Shown: positions 53,501 to 62,849 of the stretch, piece after piece
How the letters are laid out: every line of letters starts with the position of its first letter
Position numbering within the stretch: position 1 is the first letter of the stretch
Assembly: GCF_900100545.1 (NCBI RefSeq)
Contig: NZ_FNDP01000001.1
Location: forward strand, 411,115-475,114
From: Pseudobutyrivibrio sp. 49
GTDB lineage: Bacteria; Bacillota; Clostridia; Lachnospirales; Lachnospiraceae
Direction of reading: 5' to 3'
Length of the DNA: 64,000 nt
Translations under genes and position numbers: made by a program
Notes under the pieces: model-generated
Told to the model about the DNA's origin: nothing
What the model saw: only the letters and a program-made list of their open reading frames with translations
The model's database searches: none

Positions 53501-54685
53501 ATGGGCGACGGTGTATTATCACAGGATGAGATTAATGCACTACTTAGTGGTGGCATTCCCGATGCTGCGCCAGCAGATGATGGTGGCGGAGGATCCGGCG
53601 GAGGAGCTGGAGAACTCTCAAGTGAGGAGATTGATACTATTGGCGAGGTTGCCAATATCAGCATGGGTAGTGCAGCAACATCATTGTTTGCACTTGTAAA
53701 TATTAAAGTAGAGATTTCTACTCCTGTTGTTACAGAAACAAACTGGGATGAGTTAGCTTCCCAATATACGGACAAATGTGTAGTTGTTCGTATTGGATAT
53801 ACAAAAGGTATTGACGGTAGTAACGTTCTTGTTTTAAAAGAAAACGATGTTAAGGTTATTACCGATTTGATGATGGGTGGTGACGGAACCAACACCGATG
53901 GTGAAATTACCGAGCTTCATCTGTCAGCGATATCAGAAGCAATGAACCAGATGATGGGTGCGTCAGCAACCTCCCTTTCATCTATGCTTGGTATGATGGT
54001 TGATATTTCCCCACCAACAGCAACCCTTACAGATTTGACTGCTATTAGTGGTGGTGAGATAGATTCTTTCCTTGAGAGCAATTTCGTTAGAATTGCTTTC
54101 AAGATGGAAATTGGAGATTTAGTTGATTCAGAAATGATGCAGCTGTATCCAATTTCTCTAGCAAAAGAAATGTGTAATGCGGTGCAGAACACAATGGAGA
54201 ATGATTCCAAGTCTACAGTGGACAGTGGAGTTGCTCCAGAACCAGCACCAGCGGCAGCACCTCCTCCTGAGGCTGCTCCACAAGCAGCGGCGCCTCCTCC
54301 ACAGGCGGCAGCGCCACCTCCTCAGATGGATCCAAATATGATGGCTGGCCAGCAAATGCCACCATACATGTATATGCCGCAGCCAACAATCAATGTTCAG
54401 CCTGCGCAGTTCACACCATTTGGACCAGGTTTTTCTGCACAGTTTGCTCAGGAAAACATCGATTTGATTTTAGATGTACCACTTGATGTTACTGTTGAAT
54501 TAGGTCGAACCAATAAGACAATCCAAGATATTTTGGATTTTGCTCCTGGTACTATCATCGAGCTAAATAAAATAGCCGGTGAACCAATAGATGTACTTGT
54601 TAATGGCAAGTACGTGGCCAAAGGTGAAGTAGTAGTAATTGAAGAATCCTTTGGAGTACGTATTACAGAAATCATCAAAGAATAA
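53501..54685 (+). CDS. fliY: Flagellar motor switch phosphatase FliY (FliN domain)
   Basis: C-ring protein of Firmicutes that combines CheC-type CheY-P phosphatase modules with a FliN domain. The N-terminal peptide LSQDEINALLSGG again resembles the CheY-binding motif of FliM. Two CheC-like helices are EEIDTIGEVANISMGSAATS and LSAISEAMNQMMGASATSL, the latter pattern (E..N) being the phosphatase signature. A Pro/Ala-rich linker spans about 245-300. The C-terminal FliN domain begins NIDLILDVPLDVTVELGRT. Length 394 aa. It lies 3 bases after fliM. Confidence 0.94.
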   Translation: MGDGVLSQDEINALLSGGIPDAAPADDGGGGSGGGAGELSSEEIDTIGEVANISMGSAATSLFALVNIKVEISTPVVTETNWDELASQYTDKCVVVRIGYTKGIDGSNVLVLKENDVKVITDLMMGGDGTNTDGEITELHLSAISEAMNQMMGASATSLSSMLGMMVDISPPTATLTDLTAISGGEIDSFLESNFVRIAFKMEIGDLVDSEMMQLYPISLAKEMCNAVQNTMENDSKSTVDSGVAPEPAPAAAPPPEAAPQAAAPPPQAAAPPPQMDPNMMAGQQMPPYMYMPQPTINVQPAQFTPFGPGFSAQFAQENIDLILDVPLDVTVELGRTNKTIQDILDFAPGTIIELNKIAGEPIDVLVNGKYVAKGEVVVIEESFGVRITEIIKE

Positions 54686-54709
54686 ATACATATTTAAGGA
54701 GATGAAGAC

Positions 54710-55072
54710 ATGGCAAAAAACATTTTAATCTGTGACGATGCTGCTTTCATGAGAATGATGATCAAGGACATTCTCACAAAGAATGGCTACAATGTAGTCG
54801 GCGAAGCTGAGAACGGCAAGATTGCTGTTGATAAGTATGCCGAGCTTACACCAGACCTTGTTCTTCTGGATATTACTATGCCAGAGATGGACGGTATCGG
54901 TGCGTTAAAGGCCATCAAGGAGAAGGATCCAAACGCTTGCGTTATCATGTGTTCTGCTATGGGTCAGCAGGCCATGGTTATCGAGGCTATCCAGTCTGGT
55001 GCAAAAGACTTTATCGTTAAACCATTCCAGGCAGAGAGAGTTCTCGAAGCTGTTAAGAAGGTAATTGGATAA
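54710..55072 (+). CDS. cheY: Chemotaxis response regulator CheY
   Basis: Single-domain receiver that carries the signal from CheA to the motor. The acid pair Asp9-Asp10 is in LICDDAAFMR, phospho-acceptor Asp54 is in VLLDITMPEMDG, and the conserved Lys lies in FIVKPFQ. Length 120 aa. AGGAGA precedes the ATG. It follows fliM and fliY, the proteins it binds. Confidence 0.95.
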   Translation: MAKNILICDDAAFMRMMIKDILTKNGYNVVGEAENGKIAVDKYAELTPDLVLLDITMPEMDGIGALKAIKEKDPNACVIMCSAMGQQAMVIEAIQSGAKDFIVKPFQAERVLEAVKKVIG

Positions 55073-55074
55073 TT

Positions 55075-55437
55075 ATGCTTTTTCTTTCTTCTGCTGGTGA
55101 GAGTTTCTTTCAGTTAATATTTATATTAATTGTATTTGTTGGTGTTCTTGCCGTTACTTTCTATGTAACCAAATGGATTGCCGGCTATCAGAAGACTCAG
55201 GGCTTCAACAAAAACCTTGAAATTGTTGAAGTTTTAAAAATCTCCAGCAATAAATATGTTCAAATTATAAGAGCCGGTCAGGATCGATATTTCTTGATTG
55301 CCGTTGGCAAAGATGAGGTTGTTCCTCTTGGAGAAATATCATCCGACCAGCTTAAAGAAATCGAAGAGGGAGAAATGAAGGCTATAACGCCCGTCGATTT
55401 CAAAAGCGTATTGGACAAATTCTCAAAGAAGAAATAA
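55075..55437 (+). CDS. fliO: Flagellar biosynthetic protein FliO (FliZ-like)
   Basis: Small membrane protein that assists FliP ring assembly. An N-terminal hydrophobic segment (LIFILIVFVGVLAVTFYVT) precedes a cytosolic part with LEIVEVLKISSNKYVQIIRA and RYFLIAVGKDEVVPLGE, the FliO domain. Length 120 aa. The start is 2 bases after cheY and no strong ribosome-binding site is seen, which suggests translational coupling. Confidence 0.85.
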   Translation: MLFLSSAGESFFQLIFILIVFVGVLAVTFYVTKWIAGYQKTQGFNKNLEIVEVLKISSNKYVQIIRAGQDRYFLIAVGKDEVVPLGEISSDQLKEIEEGEMKAITPVDFKSVLDKFSKKK

Positions 55438-55459
55438 CATCGTTGGGGCAGTTTATGTT

Positions 55460-56320
55460 ATGGATAAAATCAAAAAGGTGTATTTAGTCTTCAGTATTAT
55501 TTTTGCAACTGTAGTTGTTTGCTATACCCTTATTTCTACTGGGATTACAGTTCATGCAACAGAATATGACGGAACCCAGTATGGGGCTGCAAATGGGACT
55601 TACGGTGCAACTGAAAACGCACCAAATGCGTCGGATGAAGTTGTTGGCGAAAGGAATGGTTTTACATTAACGTTCAATGGCGAGGATGGAAATTTTTCTT
55701 CCACCCTTAGGATGTTATTGGTTTTAACAATCCTTACTCTATCGCCATCAATTCTCATAATGTTAACTTCCTTTACCAGATGCGTCATTGTTCTACACTT
55801 TGTGCGTGCTGCTATTGGAACTAACACAGCGCCTCCAAATCAGGTATTGATTGGTTTGGCGTTGTTTTTAACATTATTCATTATGTCTCCAGTATTGACT
55901 CAAATCAAAACCGAGGCGATTGACCCATTTGATGCAGGGGAGATTACTCAGCAGGAAGCAATTGATGCAGCTATAACTCCTGTTAGAGAATTTATGTATC
56001 CTCAAATTCAAACTAAGGATTTAAATCTGTTCTGTGATATAGCTGGTATCACATACGAAGATAACAAGTATGAGGATGTTCCTTTTACAGTTATCGTGCC
56101 GGCGTTTATATTATCAGAGCTTAGAACAGCCTTTATTATAGGCTTTATGATTTACATTCCATTTATTGTTATTGATATGGTAGTAGCATCAGTACTTATG
56201 TCAATGGGTATGATGATGCTTCCACCTACTACGATTTCACTACCGTTTAAGATATTGTTATTCGTATTGGTAGATGGTTGGGATCTTGTTATTGGTGGAT
56301 TGGTGAAGACTTTCTATTAA
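55460..56320 (+). CDS. fliP: Flagellar export protein FliP
   Basis: Core of the export gate in the membrane. A cleavable-type N-terminal signal (about 1-30) is followed by a variable stretch and then the conserved domain with LTLSPSILIMLTSFTRCVIV, NQVLIGLALFLTLFIMSPV, TVIVPAFILSELRTAFIIGF and DMVVASVLMSMGMMMLPPTT. Length 286 aa fits FliP with a signal peptide. Upstream site is GGGG about 11 bases away, weaker than its neighbours. Confidence 0.96.
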   Translation: MDKIKKVYLVFSIIFATVVVCYTLISTGITVHATEYDGTQYGAANGTYGATENAPNASDEVVGERNGFTLTFNGEDGNFSSTLRMLLVLTILTLSPSILIMLTSFTRCVIVLHFVRAAIGTNTAPPNQVLIGLALFLTLFIMSPVLTQIKTEAIDPFDAGEITQQEAIDAAITPVREFMYPQIQTKDLNLFCDIAGITYEDNKYEDVPFTVIVPAFILSELRTAFIIGFMIYIPFIVIDMVVASVLMSMGMMMLPPTTISLPFKILLFVLVDGWDLVIGGLVKTFY

Positions 56321-56361
56321 CACTTTACCTATTCACCCGGGGGCTTTAGGAGAGGGTAGTT

Positions 56362-56631
56362 ATGACTGAAGGACAGGTATTAGATATCATTAGAGATGCG
56401 GTTTATATGCTTCTGATTACATCTCTACCACTTTTGCTGGTATCCCTTACTATAGGTTTGATTATCAGTATTTTTCAAACAGTCACATCTATTCAGGAGC
56501 AGACTCTTACCTTTATTCCAAAGATTGTAGGGGTTTTTGCGGCTCTTCTATTTTTCGGTCCATGGATGCTAACAGTGTTAACGGAATATATCACTGAATT
56601 GTGGGCAAATTTTAGTATTTATCTGGGCTAG
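56362..56631 (+). CDS. fliQ: Flagellar export protein FliQ
   Basis: Small two-helix membrane subunit of the export gate. The sequence VLDIIRDAVYMLLITSLPLL and LIISIFQTVTSIQEQTLTFI are the standard blocks. Length 89 aa. AGGAGAGGG precedes the ATG. It lies between fliP and fliR, as usual. Confidence 0.96.
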   Translation: MTEGQVLDIIRDAVYMLLITSLPLLLVSLTIGLIISIFQTVTSIQEQTLTFIPKIVGVFAALLFFGPWMLTVLTEYITELWANFSIYLG

Positions 56632-56637
56632 AAATGA

Positions 56638-57417
56638 ATGTTTAGTATACATTTTACATTAGAAAACTTTGAATATTTCTTGTTGATACTTACACGCATA
56701 TCCATGTTCGTAGTAGTAGCACCCTTTTTTAGCATCAGCAATACACCTGCAAGGGTGAAGGTCGGCTTTGCGGCACTTGTTTCCCTTCTTTTGTATTTTG
56801 TGGTTGATTTTAGTGCGCTTAACTATTCTACAGTAGTTGGATATGCTTTTTTAGTTACGAAGGAAGCCTTGACTGGTTTGATAATTGGGTTTTCAACATA
56901 TTGCTGCAACTTCATTATTCTTTTGGCTGGAAATATGATTGATATGAATATAGGTCTTTCAATGGCCCAGGAATACGACCCAACACTTCGTACTGAATCC
57001 AGTGTTACTGGTTCTTTGTACAACAATTTCCTTATGATTCTTCTGATTCTATCAGGGATGCATAGATATATCTTTAAAACCTTTTGTGATGCTTTTACAT
57101 TGATTCCAATTGGGGGAACTATTTTTAAGTGGGATTCACTATTTGTATCTACTTTGAAGTTTATGGGAGATGTTTTTGTTATTGCCTTTAGAATCATCCT
57201 TCCAGTTTTTGCGGTAATAATGATATTGAATACCATTCTTGGAATTATGGTAAAAGTGGCACCACAGATTCATATGTTCTCTGTTGGTGCTCAACTAAAA
57301 ATTATTGTAGGATTTACGGTTTTATTTTTGACGATTTTCCTTTTACCTGATGTTGCGGCCTTTATTTTCAAGGAAATGAAAACAATGCTTACTTTATACA
57401 TTCAGGGGTTGCATTAA
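56638..57417 (+). CDS. fliR: Flagellar export protein FliR
   Basis: Membrane subunit of the export gate. Six or so hydrophobic helices are seen; conserved stretches include ILTRISMFVVVAPFFSISN, ARVKVGFAALVSL, GNMIDMNIGLSMAQEYDP and VKVAPQIHMFSVGAQLKI. Length 259 aa. It begins 6 bases after fliQ and its stop overlaps the flhB ATG (TAATG). Confidence 0.95.
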   Translation: MFSIHFTLENFEYFLLILTRISMFVVVAPFFSISNTPARVKVGFAALVSLLLYFVVDFSALNYSTVVGYAFLVTKEALTGLIIGFSTYCCNFIILLAGNMIDMNIGLSMAQEYDPTLRTESSVTGSLYNNFLMILLILSGMHRYIFKTFCDAFTLIPIGGTIFKWDSLFVSTLKFMGDVFVIAFRIILPVFAVIMILNTILGIMVKVAPQIHMFSVGAQLKIIVGFTVLFLTIFLLPDVAAFIFKEMKTMLTLYIQGLH

Positions 57418-58547
57418 TGACAGAGACGAAAGAACTTCTTTTTCCCTATGATTTGCAGTTCTTTGCAGATGGAGAGGGTGGAGAGAAAACTGAACAGCCT
57501 ACCAGTAAGAAGCTTTCCGATGCTAGAAACGAAGGCAAGGTTGCCAAAAGTAAGGAGATGGTAAATGGAATAGCGCTTCTTGGATTTTTCTTTGCTCTAA
57601 GTGTTTTCCTGGGTTTTGCAGGCGTTCGCTTTGAAGAGATTTTTGCGTGGATTTATTCCATTATTCCTGATGTTGTTTCTTATAACGGAAGCGGTCTTAC
57701 GGTACATACCATAACCGGTATTTTTAGAATTCTTCTTGTGAAAATGCTTATAATCCTGCTTCCATTCTTTATTATTGGTTTCATAACAGGATTTGTAACC
57801 AATCTGATACAGGTAGGATGGAAGCTTACTTTGAAGCCACTACAGCCTAAGCTTAGCAAATTCAATCCAGTCAGTGGTTTTAAACGTATTTTTTCAAAGG
57901 ATTCTATTATGAATCTTTTGATGGCACTGGCAAAGATATTCTTGGTTTGTTATATAGCATATATTTCTATTCGCGATCAGGCTGGTAATTTATTCATTCT
58001 TTATGATATAGGGCTTAATGCATCCCTCAGTTTGATATTTAAGTTAATTTGTGAAATAGGAATAAAAATCAGTATCGTATATATAATCCTGGGCCTTATT
58101 GATTACGCTTATCAAAAGTGGAAATTTACTAATGATATGAAGATGACCAAGCAAGAGGTAAAGGATGAATACAAGAATACTGAAGGAGATCCTAAGATTA
58201 AAGGAAAACAACGTCAGAAGATGATGGAGACATCTCAGCGCAGAATGATGAAAAATGTTCCGCAGGCTGATGTTGTTATTACAAACCCTACCCATATTGC
58301 AGTAGCAATTTTATATGACAATACCAAGGATGAAGCTCCTAGGGTTATAGCAAAGGGTGAGGATTATCTTGCGAAGAAGATTAAGGACACTGCCGCAGAA
58401 AACGGTGTTCCAATTGTTGAAAACAAGCCGTTAGCACGAGCTTTATATGCAACGGTTGATATTGATCAGACTATCCCACCGGAGCTTTATCAGGCTGTAG
58501 CCGAGATTTTGGCTGTGGTATATACAGAAAGAAATAAAGCTGTTTAA
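57417..58547 (+). CDS. flhB: Flagellar export switch protein FlhB
   Basis: Membrane protein that controls the hook-to-filament export switch through self-cleavage. The N-terminal cytosolic part includes EKTEQPTSKKLSDARNEGK-type residues (GEKTEQPTSKKLSDARNEG), four membrane helices follow, and the autocleavage site NPTH is at 290-293 in VVITNPTHIAVAI. Length 376 aa. An extra 15-residue N-terminal leader (MTETKELLFPYDLQF) before the conserved start is common in clostridia. Confidence 0.96.
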   Translation: MTETKELLFPYDLQFFADGEGGEKTEQPTSKKLSDARNEGKVAKSKEMVNGIALLGFFFALSVFLGFAGVRFEEIFAWIYSIIPDVVSYNGSGLTVHTITGIFRILLVKMLIILLPFFIIGFITGFVTNLIQVGWKLTLKPLQPKLSKFNPVSGFKRIFSKDSIMNLLMALAKIFLVCYIAYISIRDQAGNLFILYDIGLNASLSLIFKLICEIGIKISIVYIILGLIDYAYQKWKFTNDMKMTKQEVKDEYKNTEGDPKIKGKQRQKMMETSQRRMMKNVPQADVVITNPTHIAVAILYDNTKDEAPRVIAKGEDYLAKKIKDTAAENGVPIVENKPLARALYATVDIDQTIPPELYQAVAEILAVVYTERNKAV

Positions 58548-58573
58548 AATCTAAAGAAAGGGGGAGATGAGTA

Positions 58574-60622
58574 ATGGACATAGCTGCATCTGTAAAGAAA
58601 ACTGATGTTGGAATAGCCTTGTATTTGCTTGCCGCAGTTGCCTTCTTTATTATTCCAATTCCAAATTTTTTACTGGATATAATGATTGCTTTCAATATAT
58701 CCATTGCTCTTATTGTCCTTATGAACGTTCTGTTTGTGCAGGAAGTTCTGGACATGTCCTTCTTCCCAACCTTATTACTTTTTACCACTATTTTTAGAAT
58801 TTCTCTAAACGTTTCTTCGACAAAGCTTATTCTTTCAAGTGGTGACCCAGGAAACGTAGTAAGAACCTTTGGTACATTCGTTGGTGGTAATAATCTTATT
58901 ATTGGTGGAATTATTTTCCTTATTCTGATTATCATTCAGTTTATGGTAATCAATAAAGGTTCTGAGCGTGTAGCTGAGGTTTCAGCACGATTCACACTGG
59001 ATGCTATGCCTGGTAAACAGATGGCCATTGACGCGGATTTGAATACCGGAGCTATTGATGATCAGGAAGCAAAACGAAGAAGAGATAAGATTCAGGAAGA
59101 ATCAGCATTCTTCGGAGCTATGGACGGTGCTACCAAGTACGTTAAAGGAGATGCCACTGCAGGTCTTATTATTACAGTTGTTAATATGGCTGGTGGTACT
59201 GCTCTTGGAATGATTAATCAGGGCTTGCCATTTGCTGAGGCAATTCAGCAGTTTGGTATCCTTACAATAGGTGATGGCCTGGTTTCTCAGATTCCTTCAC
59301 TGCTTATTTCGTTATCAACAGGTATCCTTGTAACAAAGGGCTCAAAGGCAGCAGATTTCTCAGGTACTTTGGTTAAGCAGCTCTTTGGTTTACCAAAGGT
59401 TTTGTATATTGTTGCAGCTTCAATGGCAGTTTTGGCATTCACACCTCTTAATACTGTTTTATTCCTAGGCTTTGCTGCAGCTTTTGGTGTTTCTGGATAT
59501 TCAATGTCAAAGACTCTTGGCGAGGAAGAGATAGAACAGGAGGTAGCTGCAGAGGAAACAGAAGCAGAGGAAATTCGAAAGCCGGAAAATGTTGTTTCGC
59601 TGTTGCAGGTTGATCCGATTGAGCTGGAGTTTGGTTATGGAATCATCCCTCTTGCAGACGTTAATCAGGGAGGAGATTTGCTGGATCGAGTCGTTATGAT
59701 TCGCCGTCAGATAGCCTTGGAACTTGGTACTGTTGTTCCGATCATTCGACTTCGAGATAACATTCAGCTGAACCCTAATCAATATATTATAAAGATAAAG
59801 GGAATTCAGGTTACAGAAGGCGAGATACTATTTGACCATTACATGGCCATGAATCCAGGCTATGTTGAGGAAGAAATCACTGGTATTCCTACCTTTGAAC
59901 CATCCTTCCATCTCCCGGCTATCTGGATTACAGAGAGTCAGCGTGAGAGGGCAGAATCCTTAGGTTACACAGTTGTAGATCCTCCTTCAATAATTGCTAC
60001 ACACCTTACTGAGATTATTAGAAGCCATATTGCCGAGCTTCTTACAAGACAGGATGTTCAGAATCTTGTGGACAATCTCAAGGAATCAAATCCTGTTATT
60101 GTTGATGAGCTTATACCTAAGCTCCTTGGATTGGGAGATGTACAGAAGGTATTACAGAATCTGTTATCAGAGGGTATTTCTATTAGAGATTTGCTTTCTA
60201 TTTTTGAAGTACTGGCTGATCATGCTACAACAACTCATGACACTGATGTTTTGACAGAGTATGTTCGTCAGGGCTTGAAGAGAGCTATTTCAGGCAGATA
60301 TTTTGCACCTAATGAAGTTACGCAGGTTATCACGGTTGATCCGAAGGTGGAACAGGATATTATGGCATCTATTAAACAGACTGAACAGGGTGCATATCTG
60401 ACATTAGACCCAGAGAGAATAAAAGCAATTATAGCTTCTCTTGAGGATGAGATTAAAAAGATTGAGGACATGGGAAGAACACCTATTGTCGTTACATCTC
60501 CTATCGTAAGAATGTACTTCAAGAGCATGACTCAGGACTATATAAAAGATTTAATTGTTGTTTCCTATAATGAGATTGATTCTAATGTAGAACTTTCATC
60601 GGTGGGAATGGTTACAGGGTGA
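58574..60622 (+). CDS. flhA: Flagellar export protein FlhA
   Basis: Largest export-gate subunit; eight N-terminal membrane helices and a C-terminal cytosolic ring that receives chaperone-substrate complexes. Conserved blocks are FNISIALIVLMNVLF, RISLNVSSTKLIL, AEVSARFTLDAMPGKQMAID (FHIPEP signature) and the linker with ENVVSLLQVDPIELEFGYGI. Length 682 aa. GAAAGGGGGAGATGAG precedes the ATG. Confidence 0.97.
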   Translation: MDIAASVKKTDVGIALYLLAAVAFFIIPIPNFLLDIMIAFNISIALIVLMNVLFVQEVLDMSFFPTLLLFTTIFRISLNVSSTKLILSSGDPGNVVRTFGTFVGGNNLIIGGIIFLILIIIQFMVINKGSERVAEVSARFTLDAMPGKQMAIDADLNTGAIDDQEAKRRRDKIQEESAFFGAMDGATKYVKGDATAGLIITVVNMAGGTALGMINQGLPFAEAIQQFGILTIGDGLVSQIPSLLISLSTGILVTKGSKAADFSGTLVKQLFGLPKVLYIVAASMAVLAFTPLNTVLFLGFAAAFGVSGYSMSKTLGEEEIEQEVAAEETEAEEIRKPENVVSLLQVDPIELEFGYGIIPLADVNQGGDLLDRVVMIRRQIALELGTVVPIIRLRDNIQLNPNQYIIKIKGIQVTEGEILFDHYMAMNPGYVEEEITGIPTFEPSFHLPAIWITESQRERAESLGYTVVDPPSIIATHLTEIIRSHIAELLTRQDVQNLVDNLKESNPVIVDELIPKLLGLGDVQKVLQNLLSEGISIRDLLSIFEVLADHATTTHDTDVLTEYVRQGLKRAISGRYFAPNEVTQVITVDPKVEQDIMASIKQTEQGAYLTLDPERIKAIIASLEDEIKKIEDMGRTPIVVTSPIVRMYFKSMTQDYIKDLIVVSYNEIDSNVELSSVGMVTG

Positions 60623-60627
60623 ATTAA

Positions 60628-61971
60628 ATGGTTATTAACAAGTACACTGGAAAAACTGAAGAAGAGGCAATGTCAAAAGTTCGAGAGGAGCTTGGCGATG
60701 CTGCAGTTATCATGAATGTTAAGGTTATCAAGCCAAAGGGACTTGGAAGCTTCTTTAAGAGTAGCACTTATGAAGTGACAGCTGCAGTAGAGGATGATGG
60801 CTTTTCAAAAGAAGCTTTGGATTTTGCAACTGTAGCTTCAGAAAAAGTGGAGAATAATGGCGAAGAAAAGATTGGTACTTTTGATGCTGTTGCAGACGAT
60901 GCTCTTATTTTAAAGGATGCATTTTCCGCAGTAAATGAAGTGTTAGAGAAACAGGAGGGAGATACTATGACTTCTAATCAAGTTGAATTTGAACCTCTTT
61001 CTGGCTCGGCACCAAGAGCAAAACTAATCGAACCTACATATTCGAAGCCGGCCTTTGTTAAGGCTCCAGTAAAATCTGAGCCTGAGGAAGAAACTACTGT
61101 AGGAAGATCTCCAGTGGAGATGCCAATAGAAGCTGTTCACAGTGAAAAGCTTTCTATCGATAATGATAACCATGTATTTGTAAAGATGCTTTATAACGTC
61201 CTTTTGGACAACGAGGTTCAGGAGAAATACATTAATCAGGTTTTGGATGACATGGATAAGGTATTACAGACCAGTCATTCTCTTGATAATCTTTTGTCCT
61301 CTGTTTATCAAAAAATGGTATTAAAGCTTGGAACACCAACTAGAATAGTTGCAGGAGAAAAGAAACCTAAGGTTATTTTCTTTATTGGTCCAACAGGTGT
61401 AGGCAAAACTACTACAATCGCCAAAATTGCTTCCAAGTTTAAGGTTGAGGAGGGCAAGAAGGTTGGCCTAATTACAGCAGATACCTTTAGAATGGCTGCT
61501 GCAAACCAGCTTCAGACCTACGCTAATATTCTTGGCGTTCCTCTAAATGTTATTTATTCTGCCGATGAGCTGTTAGATACAGTAAAAAGACAGAACAGAG
61601 AGAATCAGGATTTAGACGTTATTTTGGTAGATACCATAGGGTTCTCTCACAAAAATCAGGACCAGAAGAACGATACCAAGAAGCTTATTAGTGCCTTGGG
61701 AGAATTCTATGATAGCGAGGTTTATCTTGTTTTATCAGCAACAACAAAACACAAGGATTTAGTAGAGATTGCAGACACCTATATGGAATTCACCAAATTC
61801 AACTTAATCTTTACCAAGCTTGATGAGACGAAGTGTCTTGGTAATATTTTTAATTTAAAACAATATACTGGTGCACAGCTTTCCTACATAACTACGGGGC
61901 AGAATGTGCCAGACGATATCGAGATTGTTAATGCCCAGAAGCTGGTTAAACAGTTATTGGGAGGAAACTAA
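60628..61971 (+). CDS. flhF: Flagellar SRP-like GTPase FlhF
   Basis: SRP-family GTPase that sets flagellar position and number. A basic N-terminal domain (MVINKYTGKTEEEAMSKVRE) and a variable Glu-rich segment precede the NG domain, whose G1 is FFIGPTGVGKTTTIAKIASK and whose other motifs are LITADTFRMAAANQL, VILVDTIGFSHKN and NLIFTKLDETKCLGN. Length 447 aa. It starts 5 bases after flhA and is immediately followed by flhG. Confidence 0.96.
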   Translation: MVINKYTGKTEEEAMSKVREELGDAAVIMNVKVIKPKGLGSFFKSSTYEVTAAVEDDGFSKEALDFATVASEKVENNGEEKIGTFDAVADDALILKDAFSAVNEVLEKQEGDTMTSNQVEFEPLSGSAPRAKLIEPTYSKPAFVKAPVKSEPEEETTVGRSPVEMPIEAVHSEKLSIDNDNHVFVKMLYNVLLDNEVQEKYINQVLDDMDKVLQTSHSLDNLLSSVYQKMVLKLGTPTRIVAGEKKPKVIFFIGPTGVGKTTTIAKIASKFKVEEGKKVGLITADTFRMAAANQLQTYANILGVPLNVIYSADELLDTVKRQNRENQDLDVILVDTIGFSHKNQDQKNDTKKLISALGEFYDSEVYLVLSATTKHKDLVEIADTYMEFTKFNLIFTKLDETKCLGNIFNLKQYTGAQLSYITTGQNVPDDIEIVNAQKLVKQLLGGN

Positions 61972-62847
61972 ATGGATCAGGCGGAAAATTTACGAAATGT
62001 AATAAAGGCACAGAGCGTTAGAAATATCGAGAACACCAAGGTTATTACAATAACCTCTGGCAAGGGAGGCGTTGGTAAATCCAATATGGCCGTTAATCTT
62101 GCTGTGCAGCTTTCGCAGATGGGGAAAAAGGTGATTATCCTTGATGCGGATTTTGGCCTTGCCAATGTGGAGGTAATGTTTGGGACTCTGCCAAAATACA
62201 ATTTATCTGATGTAATTTTTAATGGCAGAAGTATTAGAGATATTATTTCTACAGGGCCAATGGGGATTGGTTTTATATCAGGTGGCTCTGGTGTAGTGGG
62301 ATTAAATAATCTAAATCGTGAACAAATTACGTTTTTAGTGCATAATCTATCACTTTTAAACGACTTATGTGATATTCTTATAATAGATACTGGTGCGGGC
62401 GTTTCGGACCAGGTGCTAGAGTTTGTTCTTGCCTCTCCAGAGGTTATATTAGTTTCAACTCCAGAACCAAGCTCGCTTACCGATTCCTACTCCTTAATGA
62501 AAGCTATGTGTAAGAGCACAAAGTATGTTAAGGATGGAACCAACGTACATTTAGTTGCTAATAAGGTAAACAGTGAGGCTGAAGGAAAAGCTGTTTACAT
62601 GAAGATGCAATCTGTGGTGAAGAAATTTTTGGGTGGAGATTTAGATTATTTAGGATACATTCCTTATGACGGCAATTTAGAAAAAGCTGTGAGAAACCAA
62701 AAGGTAGTGTCTCTGGATTATCCTACCAGTAAGGCATCCAAAAGCTTTGAAGGTATCGCATCGAAGCTTCTTCAGAAAGATGAAAACACTCATTATAAGT
62801 GGGGTGTTTCACATATTTTCAGTGCACTTTTAAGAGATAGGGCTTGA
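61972..62847 (+). CDS. flhG: Flagellar number regulator FlhG (MinD-like ATPase)
   Basis: MinD/ParA-family ATPase (also YlxH or FleN) that works with FlhF to limit flagellar number. The deviant Walker A is ITSGKGGVGKSNMAVNLA; VIILDADFGLANVEVMFG and LIIDTGAGVSDQVLEFV are further ATPase motifs. The N-terminal peptide AENLRNVIKAQ resembles the DQAxxLR motif that stimulates FlhF GTPase. Length 291 aa. No gap to flhF; its end overlaps the next gene's alternative TTG start. Confidence 0.95.
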   Translation: MDQAENLRNVIKAQSVRNIENTKVITITSGKGGVGKSNMAVNLAVQLSQMGKKVIILDADFGLANVEVMFGTLPKYNLSDVIFNGRSIRDIISTGPMGIGFISGGSGVVGLNNLNREQITFLVHNLSLLNDLCDILIIDTGAGVSDQVLEFVLASPEVILVSTPEPSSLTDSYSLMKAMCKSTKYVKDGTNVHLVANKVNSEAEGKAVYMKMQSVVKKFLGGDLDYLGYIPYDGNLEKAVRNQKVVSLDYPTSKASKSFEGIASKLLQKDENTHYKWGVSHIFSALLRDRA

Positions 62848-62849
62848 GT

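Noticed and set aside
53344-53895. 183-codon open frame on the minus strand across the fliM/fliY junction
   Set aside because: It lies opposite two strongly conserved genes, its product is a low-complexity Ser/Pro/Thr-rich sequence, and no ribosome-binding site or promoter is seen.
54235-54420. Pro/Ala codon repeats in fliY as a DNA tandem repeat or mobile element trace
   Set aside because: The repetition is at the protein level, imperfect in DNA, and fits a flexible linker between domains.
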